From Phytophthora colocasiae (lineage: Eukaryota > Oomycota > Peronosporomycetes > Peronosporales > Peronosporaceae): a stretch of DNA of 64,000 nt. The stretch lies in the NCBI GenBank assembly GCA_018806915.1, contig JAGKQI010000087.1, positions 744,001 through 808,000 of the forward strand, read 5' to 3'. Below, in pieces: positions 48,886 through 58,600 of this stretch. The notes beneath the pieces are model-generated. The model searched no databases. It saw only the letters and a program-made list of their open reading frames with translations, and was not told where the DNA came from. The first letter of the stretch is position 1; each line of letters begins with the position of its first letter. The position numbers were made by a program, and so were the translations under genes.

Positions 48886-50871
48886 TTACAGTTCCCCGAC
48901 ACGCTCCGCGATCTCCATAATGCTCGACGTGATGTTTTCAGGCACGCGGTCGTACGCGCGAGCGGCAACCAGCAGAACATCACGGATGAGACCGTGGTTG
49001 CCCATGATGTCGACGTGGTCGGCCGTCTCCGGCCCACCGCGTGCATCGAACAGCATGGACACGGGGTTGTGTCTGTATTCACGCACGCGCACGTCGACGC
49101 CTCCAGGGTTGTACTTGTTCGTCCGCCAACCACTGGCACACATAAGTCCCAACGACACGAGAGGAACAGTACCATCACCATCAGTGTACCGGATGCCTTC
49201 CTTGACGTACGGTAAGTCTTGGATGTCAGTGTTAAACACGTAAGGAGCCACACGACGGCCATTCACAGTCACGTTGTCTTCCTGGGGTGGGTTTTCTCCA
49301 TAACTGTATCCACGTTCCACAGGTTTGCCAACACCATAGAAGCAGAAGACCTTGAGGCTGGGGGCTTTAGGTAGAGCTGCTTCCAACGGGTTCGTCCAGT
49401 ACTTGAACTGATCGTATTCAGGCAAGGACGGATCCTCAGCGATTCCAGTGCTCAACCATGACTGGAACGTCTCAAGGTATGGGTCCAGCTCGCCCAAAAA
49501 CTTTTGAACGCCTCCAGCAGTCACGTTCTCGTGCGTCGTATTGACAAAGCGAACGACTTGTCCACTTGACCCAAATCGTTCCACGTGTTCCTTCACCTTC
49601 TTTGGATTCACTGTCGAGTTCTCTCCGGTTTCCAGTGGGGAAGCAGCGACCACATCGTCAGGAGCTGAGTCCGCAGTGCCCCAAATACGGTCACCACCAA
49701 TTGGCAGCATCGAGAAAACACTCGACCAGGAGCGCGCCAGTTGTGTACGTGCCGAGACGCTGAAAAAGTATCCCAGAAACTTGGAAAGCCCACCTAGTTC
49801 CGCTGTATCCTTCATCTCACCCGACATCAGCGCGCTGACAGTCTTCACCGTGCCCAATGTCGGTCCAGCGATGTTCACGAACGCCTCCACGTTGTTCTCC
49901 ACCCACTGATCTCCTCCTTTGCCTCCATTGTCGCTTTCCACCCACTTTAAAAAGTGGAAAAAGACTTGTGTCGCGTACGAGTGCGTCACCAGCATCACCT
50001 TCCGGCCTCTAGCCGACATCCGCGCCATCTCGATCGTGTACTTGAGCTTGGTAAAGTACCCATCGCGCTCTTCCAGCAAATGTGGCATAAGTCTCCAGTC
50101 GTACGCAGCCATGTACAGGTTGTTGCTATCGTATCCGATCTCAGCCAGGTTCTCCACCATTTTCCCCCAGACCCAGAAGCCTCCAATTAGATAATCAGCA
50201 GCTTCCAGTCCTTTAGCCGCTCGTAGTTTAATCCCGTCCGGATCCATCCCCGACGTGCGGTTCAGCATCATGTGCTCGAGCCAGCACCTTTGGTTCATCA
50301 TAAACTGCTGCAACATCCTGGACGTGCCCCACATCCTCTGTCTGAAGTAAGCTTTACTGCATTCACTGCCGTTCCAGATCTCCAGACCAGTGGACGTGAA
50401 GCCCGGTACCAATATCACAGGGGAATAAGCCGTAATATTCTCCTCCTGGAACAACTCAAGACCTGGGCGTTTCTCAGCCACTCCGAGAAGAGCTGGACGG
50501 TTGTCAAAGACCGTTAAGAGCTCCTCCCGGACGTTCACGGACCAGTTAAAGTTGTCGAACATTTCCCGCACTTTAAGCAGCGAGTCTTCACTGATCAGAG
50601 GTTTCTCCAAGTAAAAACTCTGGAAACTGATGACAGCTGCAACACCAATGATAACACCGGCCAGGATCGAGTAGATCCTCTTCCTGGCCAAATGATCGGC
50701 CGCTCGTGCGTGCCAACTCTCCGTACGGGCGAGCGAACGTGCAGCCTTCTGGAACGTCTTCTTGGCCTGGAACTTGTCGTGTTCGGACAGCGATGGCTCG
50801 TCATTAGACGTTGGACCGTGAGGCTTACGTTGTCGCACACCTGAGGCCGAGGAAGTGTCGTCCACCGTCAT
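48886..50871 (-). CDS. PDAT/LCAT-family acyltransferase
   Basis: 661 aa, one exon, convergent with the HAT-like gene. A cytosolic basic N-terminus and one membrane segment (about 66-86, IYSILAGVIIGVAAVIS) precede the lumenal LCAT domain. Matches to the phospholipid:diacylglycerol acyltransferase layout are VILVPGFTSTGLEIWNG (oxyanion region), a lid-like GTSRML, YDWRL, nucleophile Ser in THSYATQV, Asp in YTDGDGTVPL and His in HVDIMGNHGLI. The reaction would transfer an acyl group from a phospholipid to diacylglycerol, making triacylglycerol in the ER. The elbow reads H-S-Y-A where many PDATs have H-S-M-G. Confidence 0.88.
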   Translation of the reverse strand: MTVDDTSSASGVRQRKPHGPTSNDEPSLSEHDKFQAKKTFQKAARSLARTESWHARAADHLARKRIYSILAGVIIGVAAVISFQSFYLEKPLISEDSLLKVREMFDNFNWSVNVREELLTVFDNRPALLGVAEKRPGLELFQEENITAYSPVILVPGFTSTGLEIWNGSECSKAYFRQRMWGTSRMLQQFMMNQRCWLEHMMLNRTSGMDPDGIKLRAAKGLEAADYLIGGFWVWGKMVENLAEIGYDSNNLYMAAYDWRLMPHLLEERDGYFTKLKYTIEMARMSARGRKVMLVTHSYATQVFFHFLKWVESDNGGKGGDQWVENNVEAFVNIAGPTLGTVKTVSALMSGEMKDTAELGGLSKFLGYFFSVSARTQLARSWSSVFSMLPIGGDRIWGTADSAPDDVVAASPLETGENSTVNPKKVKEHVERFGSSGQVVRFVNTTHENVTAGGVQKFLGELDPYLETFQSWLSTGIAEDPSLPEYDQFKYWTNPLEAALPKAPSLKVFCFYGVGKPVERGYSYGENPPQEDNVTVNGRRVAPYVFNTDIQDLPYVKEGIRYTDGDGTVPLVSLGLMCASGWRTNKYNPGGVDVRVREYRHNPVSMLFDARGGPETADHVDIMGNHGLIRDVLLVAARAYDRVPENITSSIMEIAERVGEL

Positions 50872-51324
50872 GATTCAGGAGACTTGAGCTTCTTGAGGAA
50901 GATTGGAGAATGAGGAATGGATACAGTGTGACAAGCATGGGGCAGGAATATGAAAGGCAAGGAGACTTGATTACCTACCTGAGCCTGATTTTTAAGGCAA
51001 TTGCTGGATGAAGACCATCATCACATGTACACTGGTAGAGAAGCCGTTTGATTCTCGTTCTTTTTCTCCTTCTCTTTTTTTTTATTTTGAGAATGATTGT
51101 CACAAGAAAAAGCAGACGATGGTTGCGAACTAATAATTCTATTTTGCTTAACGCTCTTCTGTACGCAATGAGAACGAGATGGTACAGTAAGTACATGACG
51201 CTGCATGGTCCTTTCGTTCAGTCGCAACAGCTTCCACGCTTCAACATCGGATCGTCTCTCTCATGACTAAATGCAGATCGAGAAGTTCATGGTGCAAAAT
51301 GCTGCTAGCTGACGGAATGACAAC
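50872..51324. other. Intergenic between PDAT and HSP60
   Basis: It holds the 5' region of PDAT and the 3' region of HSP60. AT-rich runs near 51060-51090; no gene seen. Confidence 0.5.
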
Positions 51325-53049
51325 TTACATCATGCCGCCCATACCGCCCATGCCACCCATGCCACCCATGCCTCCCATAGGAGGAGCGGCCGCACCAGCC
51401 TCCTCCGGGTGGTCAGCGATCAGAGCCTCAGCCGTCATCATGAGCGACGCCACGCTAGAAGCATCCACAAGACCCGTGCGCACGACCTTGGTCGGGTCGA
51501 TGATACCAGTGTCCACCAGGTTCACGTACTCGCCGGTCTGGGCGTTGAAGCCGAGCTCGGGCGAGTCGTTCTCCAGCAGCTTGCCCACAACTACGGCACC
51601 TTCGTGACCGGCGTTCTTGGCGATCTGCGTGGCGGGGGCACGGCAAGCGCGCTCGACGATCTCCACACCCACCTTCTGGTCCAGGTTGGCGCACGAGTCG
51701 TACAGGGTGTTCAGGCTGCGCGACGCCCACAGGAGGGCGGCACCTCCACCGGGCACGATGCCCTCGGCCACAGCAGCACGGGTGGCGTTCAGGGCGTCCA
51801 CAACGCGGTCCTTCTTCTCACCAACCTCAACCTCGCTGGCACCGCCAACCTTGATCACGGCCACACCACCGCTCAGCTTAGCCAGACGCTCCTGCAGCTT
51901 CTCCTTCTCGTACTCCGAGGTGGTGGCCTCAATGGAAGAACGCAGCAGGTTGCCACGCTCCTCCACAGCCTCAGCGGATCCAGCACCGTCCAGCATCAGA
52001 GTGTCGTCCTTGGTGACAGTCACCTTCTTGGCGCTACCCAGCATCTCAGGGGTGGCAGTCTCCAGACGGTGGCCCAGGTCCTCCGAAATGACGGTGGCAC
52101 CGGTCAGCACAGCCATATCCTGCAGACTGGCCTTGCGGTTGTCACCGAAGCCGGGGGCCTTGACAGCGCACACCTTGACGCCACCACGGATCTTGTTGAT
52201 CACCAGAGCGGCCAGAGCCTCGCTCTCCACGTCCTCAGCAATGATCAGAAGCGGACGCTGCTGCTTGACGACCGTCTCCAGCATGGGGATGATGGACTGC
52301 AGGCTCGAGACCTTCTTCTCCACCAGCAGAATGTACGGGTTCTCCATCTCGCACGACTGGGTCTTGTTGTCCGTGACAAAGTACGGCGAGATGAAGCCGC
52401 GGTCGAACTTCATGCCTTCAACCACCTCCAGCTCGTTGTACAGCGTCTTGCCGTCCTGCACCGTGATGACGCCCTCCTTTCCAACACGCTCCATGGCGTC
52501 ACTGATGAGGTTGCCGATCTCCGTCTCGGAATTAGCCGAGATCGTGGCCACCTGCGCCACCTTCTCCTTGTCAGCCACGTCCATCGAGAGCTTCTGGAGG
52601 CCGTCCACGACGTGGTCCACTGCCATTTGGATACCACGACGAAGGTCGGTCGGGTTCATACCGGCTGCGACCGACTTGCATCCCTCGCTAAAAATAGCAC
52701 GCGTCAACACAGTGGCTGACGTCGTGCCGTCACCAGCCGCGTCATTGGTGCTGCTGGCAACGGAGCGCACGAGCTGCGCGCCCATGTTCTCGAACTTGTC
52801 CTTGAAGTCCACACTGCGGGCCACCGTCACACCGTCCTTGGTGATCTTCGGGGCGCCGTACGACTGGTCAATGACCACGTTGCGGCCCTTGGGGCCCATG
52901 GTCACCTGCACGGCGTTGGCCAGCTGGTCCGCGCCCTTGAGCATGGCGGCGCGGCCCTCCACGCCGAAGCGGATGTCCTTGCCGGACGAAAACATACGGC
53001 GACCGGCGGGCGCGGCCTTCTTCACGGCGACGGCGAGCGTGGGGTTCAT
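51325..53049 (-). CDS. hsp60: Mitochondrial chaperonin HSP60 (Cpn60/GroEL)
   Basis: 574 aa, intronless. A mitochondrial-type presequence ([22 protein letters not shown]) leads to the group I chaperonin body: [41 protein letters not shown] (ATP site), [10 protein letters not shown] (apical domain), GGGAALL, and a C-terminal Gly-Gly-Met repeat. It folds imported proteins in the mitochondrial matrix. Codon choice is strongly biased to G/C third positions, which creates long open antisense frames (51409-52719 and 51617-53062) that are not genes. Confidence 0.97.
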   Translation of the reverse strand: MNPTLAVAVKKAAPAGRRMFSSGKDIRFGVEGRAAMLKGADQLANAVQVTMGPKGRNVVIDQSYGAPKITKDGVTVARSVDFKDKFENMGAQLVRSVASSTNDAAGDGTTSATVLTRAIFSEGCKSVAAGMNPTDLRRGIQMAVDHVVDGLQKLSMDVADKEKVAQVATISANSETEIGNLISDAMERVGKEGVITVQDGKTLYNELEVVEGMKFDRGFISPYFVTDNKTQSCEMENPYILLVEKKVSSLQSIIPMLETVVKQQRPLLIIAEDVESEALAALVINKIRGGVKVCAVKAPGFGDNRKASLQDMAVLTGATVISEDLGHRLETATPEMLGSAKKVTVTKDDTLMLDGAGSAEAVEERGNLLRSSIEATTSEYEKEKLQERLAKLSGGVAVIKVGGASEVEVGEKKDRVVDALNATRAAVAEGIVPGGGAALLWASRSLNTLYDSCANLDQKVGVEIVERACRAPATQIAKNAGHEGAVVVGKLLENDSPELGFNAQTGEYVNLVDTGIIDPTKVVRTGLVDASSVASLMMTAEALIADHPEEAGAAAPPMGGMGGMGGMGGMGGMM

Positions 53050-54079
53050 CTTTGTGTGTTAGGGAGCTGCTGGCAGATTTCCGAATGACGCGCATGATTG
53101 CCCCCTCTTTTTAGATCTTAGAGCTTGTGGTGCACAGCAAATGGGGCTGTTAATCCCGGACAGAGGAATAGATCTGATTCGGAGTGACTTACAAATGTAC
53201 AAGGTTTGCGATGCAGACTCAGATCACACAGTGTCCGAGGTTAAAGTGTCGATGGCACTCATGTGAAAGTGACATCCAAGGGTTTTAACGGAGACTGTTC
53301 TAGAAGCTGGACGAATTATGCAAAATGTACCTGAATTTAACGACGTTATTCAATAATGACAGAAGTCGGTTGAACTCAGTTTGAACACTTCCGGTGCTCC
53401 GACAGCATCATTTGGTCGCTAAACCAAGGTACCGCCAAGATGCCGACATGATCGGGCACGAGTACGTCAGCAAGTTGAACCAGAGCTACGCAATGTTCAT
53501 GTGAACATTGAGCAAACGAATCAAGCAGATTGGAAGCGGAGGTGCGCAGTTCATCGGTAGTGTACGACGTACACAAAGTGGAAGACCCATGACGCTGTTG
53601 GACATGTCGTCCGTGCAGTAGCCGCATTTGGATGCGAGTGTGGACCACCGGTACGGGCGAGTCAAGAATTCAAGCAAGGACACAGCAGCCGGATGACACA
53701 TCTTGGAAACTGTGGTCGCACCAATTGACTTTTGTGTGCAAAGGTCTCTTCAAATGTCTGGGTCGAGTGGCATCATACTTCATTACACGTTCGTTGACCA
53801 ATTGGTTAAAGTGGCAGAGGAGAAGTACAGGTAGCACACAGACAAGAGGAACGTTGGGCTGGACACGGATCGTCAAGTGGTGATGTTGGAGAAATATCTC
53901 AAAACACGGATGGAGACTGTGCTGAATTTCGTAAGGCGGAGTGTTGACACGCCGGAAACATTCTCATCTCGAGATCGTGGCTGGCCAATGGTGTTGCAAA
54001 CGACTCAGTGATCATTGATCGCAATCCAATATTGCTACAAAACGCAGTATAGCATTCCGTAATTCTCCCTCAGGCAGCA
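53050..54079. other. Intergenic upstream of the RxLR effector
   Basis: No supported gene; ORFs at 53376-53648 (minus) and 53632-53883 (plus) have no recognisable features. Near the effector start, AGCATTCCGTAATTCTCCCT (54051-54070) is a weak Inr/FPR-like block. 53965-54025 is duplicated upstream of the RxLR pseudogene. Confidence 0.5.
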
Positions 54080-56101
54080 ATGCGTTTTTTCTTCTATCTG
54101 ATGTGTGTGGTTATCGCTCTCGTTACTGGTATAGAGCCCAAAGGCTTCCGAGTCCTCGCATCTGACCTTCCCAACTACCAAGTTCACGATGCTGTCACGA
54201 GTCTTGTATCAACCTCGAGACTTTTACGATCGAGAAGCAACATCGACGAGGAGAGAGTCGGAGGGATCTCTGTTTCCGGCACTGACAAGCTTGCCAAACT
54301 CTTCAAGTCTTCCAAAGTGACTGATGAACAACTTCAGATGTGGCTCAGCAAGGGGAAAACTGCGGAAAGTGTCTTCTATCGCATGAATCTTGAGAACACT
54401 ATGTACACGAGACTGTTCAAGAACCCCCAGTTCATGAGGTGGCTTCAATACGCAGATGACTTGAGTGCTGCCGGGAAGGGAACATCTTCCGTTTCGGTAC
54501 TGTCGACGAAATATGGAGACAAAAAACTGTATGAGATGATCGGATGGGCCAAGAAGGAGCCGAGCACCAAGGCGTTGGGTACCAGACTGCAAGCCGAACA
54601 ACTGGAACATTGGGTAAAGATTGGGAAAGACCCTGACGAAGTTTTTAAGCTGTACGGTCTCAACTACGCTGGAAGTCGCATCCTCAGTGAATCTCAGTTC
54701 AGTGCTTGGACCAAATATGTAGATGACCTGAATGCTAAGAATGAAGGAACGGCGGTGTCGATTATCCCGACGCTGAGGAAATACTTCAGTGACGACGATT
54801 TGTTTCATATCGCATTGTCAGCTAAGAGGGTAGACGAAACGGAGGCCATGGGCACGAAATTGGAGGACGCGTTTGTGCAGTTCTGGATCCAACGCAAGGA
54901 AACGCCTGATAATGTTCTGGTGGAGCTCGGACTGAAAAAGTCAGCGTCAACTTTGTTGGAGAGTCCATTGCTCAACATTCTGACCAAGTACACGGACGCT
55001 TATAATGTCAAGTACGCGTCGAAGAAATCAACAGTGATCGAAACGCTCACACGGATATTCGACGACGAAACAGTAGCTAGAATGCTTCTGGCAGGGAGAG
55101 CGAAATCTACAACGAAGGAGATCGCGAAGCAGTTCCAGGCAGATCAATTGGAAATGTGGCTGAACAGTGGTCAATCTGTGGACGACGTGTACAAACTGCT
55201 GAATTTGCCTTCCAGAATAAATATGATGCATGACTTTGGTGGGGTAAAGCTCTTCGGCACGTGGGTGACGTACATGGATGCTGTCAGTATAAAGAACCCA
55301 GAGAAAACGTCTGCTATGCTCTCAGCGTTGGCGACTAGTTTCGTTGACAGACCGATGATGCAAATTCTCCAAGCAGCCAAAACGTTCCCCAGTATGGAGA
55401 AATCCGCAGCCAAGTTGCAGTTGGAGAAGGCTCAAAGCATTTTTTCGACCGGGCTATCCCCGTACGAAGCGTTTAGATCGGTGGCGCTTGATGATGTCGG
55501 AGAATCCGTTCTCAGTAGTCCGCTGTTCAAAAAATGGATGGTTTACGTGGAGGATTTCAACCAGAAGAATCCAAGTGACCAAAACTCCTGGTTTGTGGTA
55601 CTTCGTGGTTCTTATCAAGGCAATGGCATCAACCAAATCATTGACAAGGCGATGAAAGACCCCAACACAGTAACAATTGCCAAATTGGTACAGAAAGAGT
55701 TATTGAAGGAGTCGCTTGAATATTGGAGACGTTCTCCAGACAAAATGTTTCAACTCCTAAACGTTGGTGAAGCAGGAGAAAAAATCTTGTCAAGCTCGAA
55801 ATTCGGATTGTGGGCGAAATACTTGGATGACTGGAACCAGGCATATCCCAACAAGAAGACGACTATGATCGATGGGCTCCATGCTAATTATCGCGACCGG
55901 AATCTAGTGTCGATACTTGCGGCAGCGGAGAAAATCCCTAGCACGAAGAAGCTGGCATCGCAGTTACAGGATGCGCTGGTGGATAAATGGGTAGCTGAGA
56001 AAGAGTCACTATCCTACGTCAAATCTTGGCTCAGCAGTGTACATACACCATCGTCGGACGATATGCTGGAGCGGTTCACCAAGAAACTCAACAGTGTGTA
56101 G
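54080..56101 (+). CDS. RxLR effector with tandem LWY repeats
   Basis: 673 aa, one exon. A signal peptide (about 1-17) is followed by RLLR at 47-50 and DEER at 56-59, the RxLR-dEER translocation-associated region. Then come six full LWY-type modules and a partial seventh. Each has an L-x-x-W helix (LQMWLSKGK, LEHWVKIGK, LEMWLNSGQ, LEYWRRSPD) and later a W-x-x-Y helix (FMRWLQYADDL, FSAWTKYVDDL, FGTWVTYMDAV, FKKWMVYVEDF, FGLWAKYLDDW). Length and layout resemble the LWY class that includes PSR2. Such effectors act inside plant cells; some recruit host PP2A (family knowledge). The target here is unknown. Confidence 0.93.
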   Translation: MRFFFYLMCVVIALVTGIEPKGFRVLASDLPNYQVHDAVTSLVSTSRLLRSRSNIDEERVGGISVSGTDKLAKLFKSSKVTDEQLQMWLSKGKTAESVFYRMNLENTMYTRLFKNPQFMRWLQYADDLSAAGKGTSSVSVLSTKYGDKKLYEMIGWAKKEPSTKALGTRLQAEQLEHWVKIGKDPDEVFKLYGLNYAGSRILSESQFSAWTKYVDDLNAKNEGTAVSIIPTLRKYFSDDDLFHIALSAKRVDETEAMGTKLEDAFVQFWIQRKETPDNVLVELGLKKSASTLLESPLLNILTKYTDAYNVKYASKKSTVIETLTRIFDDETVARMLLAGRAKSTTKEIAKQFQADQLEMWLNSGQSVDDVYKLLNLPSRINMMHDFGGVKLFGTWVTYMDAVSIKNPEKTSAMLSALATSFVDRPMMQILQAAKTFPSMEKSAAKLQLEKAQSIFSTGLSPYEAFRSVALDDVGESVLSSPLFKKWMVYVEDFNQKNPSDQNSWFVVLRGSYQGNGINQIIDKAMKDPNTVTIAKLVQKELLKESLEYWRRSPDKMFQLLNVGEAGEKILSSSKFGLWAKYLDDWNQAYPNKKTTMIDGLHANYRDRNLVSILAAAEKIPSTKKLASQLQDALVDKWVAEKESLSYVKSWLSSVHTPSSDDMLERFTKKLNSV

Positions 56102-56283
56102 AATTCTGCAACTGGTTACACCTGTTAAACGTTTGATACGAATTCAATACACTACACCGGCGTCAGCATGATAATGCAGGTGGAGTTGCTTGTCGAAGAT
56201 TGCGGCAGCCTCTTATGGTCATCATCTTTCTCGCTTATTACCTGTCGAGGTGGTTCTGCCAGAGTCAAAGCAGAATAATACCA

Positions 56284-56634
56284 ATGCCCCACTCACGTCC
56301 AAAAACATCTCAATGCAGTGTTCCAGAATGCACCAGGAGAGCTCAGTCTCGGCACCTTTGTAAAGCTCATGGAGGGGGCGTGCGCTGTCGTAGTCCGAAC
56401 TGTCAAACATTGGCGCAAAGTCGTGGGTTGTGCGTCGCACACGGCGGTGGACATCGCTGCTCCATCGATGGATGTGACAAGCTTTCGCAGTACAAGGGAC
56501 TGTGTTTGGTTCATGGAGGAGGTCGACGTTGCAGCATTCCGGAGTGTCAGAAATACCGACAGATTCGAGATCTATGCAAGGCCCACACCAAGTCTTCGAA
56601 GTCCAAGTTCTCCATCAGCTTCCTCATGAACTGA
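56284..56634 (+). CDS. Small WRKY19-like zinc-finger repeat protein
   Basis: 116 aa from the ATG at 56284. It consists of four tandem units with the pattern C-x4-C-x9-C-x2-H, the first three followed by G-G-G: CSVPECTRRAQSRHLCKAH, CRSPNCQTLAQSRGLCVAH, CSIDGCDKLSQYKGLCLVH, CSIPECQKYRQIRDLCKAH. This repeat is widespread and multicopy in oomycetes and often annotated as WRKY19-like. The frame is open upstream to about 56200 (MVIIFLAYYLSRWF at 56215), so a longer start is possible. Function unknown; zinc binding inferred. Confidence 0.7.
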   Translation: MPHSRPKTSQCSVPECTRRAQSRHLCKAHGGGVRCRSPNCQTLAQSRGLCVAHGGGHRCSIDGCDKLSQYKGLCLVHGGGRRCSIPECQKYRQIRDLCKAHTKSSKSKFSISFLMN

Positions 56635-56753
56635 ACGTTCTTCTAATAATGTAGCACTCGTGTGTGAAATCAATCCTACGCCATGAGCCAGGACTATTCC
56701 AGGGATTCGTTCCGTCCCCTCACTCCTTCTCTGGCCGTTATAACACCCAAGCC

Positions 56754-58317
56754 ATGGGCGGAATCGGGCGGAAGAAGCTCGGCGTCGTGAGTCTGGCGCT
56801 CATTACGTACTTTAACGTGAGTGGTGGACCGTGGGGGTCGGAGCCCATTGTGGCGGCCTGCGGACCGTTCGTCGGAATCTTGGCGACGCTCGTGTTCCCG
56901 TTTATCTGGTGTCTACCGCTGGCCTTGTCGTTTGCTGAGCTTTTCTCTGCCTTCCCGACGGATTCAAGCTTCTGCACGTGGGTGGGGAAGGCATTTGGTC
57001 GTCGGATGGGATTCCAGGTCGGACTTTGGACGTGGATCGCTGGGGGTACGTTGCTTTGGAATTGAAAAACTTTGAAAACGACTAATATTTTTTTCATGAT
57101 TGTTAGTGATCGACAATGCTATTTACCCGTGCCTCATGGTGGATTCTGTCTATGCAGTGCTGGTGGGACCTCAAGAGCTGCATTCTTTCATGGTTCCGAC
57201 GTGGATGTATCTCGTACGAGTCACCGTTGCAACTGTGTTTATGCTGCCGACCATTTTCAGTATTGATGCGGTCGGGCGTTTCCTTCTGCTTCTCGGATTG
57301 GCGATGGTCGCTCCCTTCGTTGTGTTGGTTGTGGTGAGTCTTCCGCAGATTGAACCGGCCAACTGGTTCGTCGTCAGCGATGCCCCGCGGTGGAGTCAAC
57401 TCGTCAGTGTCTTGTACTGGAGCTACAGTGGATTCGATGCAGCCGGAGCATACGCGAGTGAGATTGATTCACCACGGGAGACGTATCCACGGGCTATGAT
57501 GCTCACAGTTGGGCTCGTTGCACTCACGTACTCGGTTCCGTTCCTTGCAGCGTCGGGCGTGAACAAACCGTCATACAACTTGTGGAGAGATGGCTACTAT
57601 CCCATGATCGCTGAGCAGATCTCCGGTCCTGGTCTTCGAACGTGGTTCCTCGGCTGTGCATTGCTTGGTAACCTCGGGGTCTACATCGCTAAGATGACCA
57701 AGAACGGCTTCCTGCTGGCTGGTATGGCTGATCTCGGCCTCGCTCCGAACTACTTCATCAAGTACGTTCTCACCACTGCGTCACAATTCTTGTAGCTCGC
57801 TCTGACACTTGCTACTCCTACCAGACGCACAGCATCCAACGGAGTCCCTCGTCGAGCCATCTTGCTGTCGTACGGCATCATCGTGTTCATGGCGCTGTTC
57901 AACTTCAACGTGATCCTGGGCGTCGACAACTTTTTGTCCTCTTTGGCTTGTGTCACAGAGCTCTGTGCTGTCGTGCGGCTACGGTTCACAATGCCCACGC
58001 TCGTCCGGCCGTACAAAGTCAACATCTCCGATCGAGGACTCATGATGGCGATGGCGATCCCGTTCTCCATCGGCTCCTTCGTCATGCTCAATGAGCTCAC
58101 CAAGTCGACTCTCAGTCTGGTGCTTAACGTCATTGCACTCGCTAGTGGTCTGCTTTTCCAGCAGTTCCTACATGAGCCGCCGGCGTCCGTCTACACGCCT
58201 TTGGCTGCTGCTATCCAGCTTGAGCTTGCCACACCAGCTCCAGGAGGCACATTCGGGATTGTCACGCCTGCGTCGCCGTCCGTTCTGGACCAGGAACTGC
58301 AGCTCAAAGGCGAGTGA
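56754..58317 (+). CDS. Amino-acid/polyamine permease (APC superfamily)
   Basis: Three exons (56754-57045, 57107-57761, 57825-58317) give 479 aa. The N-terminus RKKLGVVSLALITYFNVSGGPWGSE carries the first broken helix with the GGPxG substrate-site motif of the APC fold. About 12 hydrophobic segments follow, with YWSYSGFDAAGAYASEI in TM6/7 position. Both introns are GT-AG and keep the frame. It is likely a plasma-membrane importer of amino acids or polyamines; the substrate cannot be told. The ATG at 56682 is in another frame, so I chose 56754. Confidence 0.88.
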
Positions 58318-58600
58318 TACACGTAGAACGCCTGCGAGGCGAAATCTATTAGCTCCAGCAAACTTGAGGAGGCGTTGAACGCTACAGACGTCGAGCCAAT
58401 GTGGCCATATAACTCCTATTGTCTTTTGTTAATTGTCCGCTTCAACCCCAGCTCTTGTACGTGTTTCCTTTGTGAAAAGCAGGAGAAGACTTTAGTCTGC
58501 GTCCAGATACGATACATCACGCACTGCTGGCCTGACGCGCCCCGGTCCCGTTCGTCGGGATGCACACGAGGCGGCAGCAAACGTGTACATACAAACACGT

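Noticed and set aside
51409..53062. Antisense ORFs of 436 and 481 aa opposite HSP60
   Set aside because: They arise from the strong G/C third-position bias of HSP60; they have no domain, and HSP60 on the other strand is unmistakable.
53376..53883. Small ORFs upstream of the RxLR effector
   Set aside because: No motif, no promoter signature, and both strands open over short distances only.
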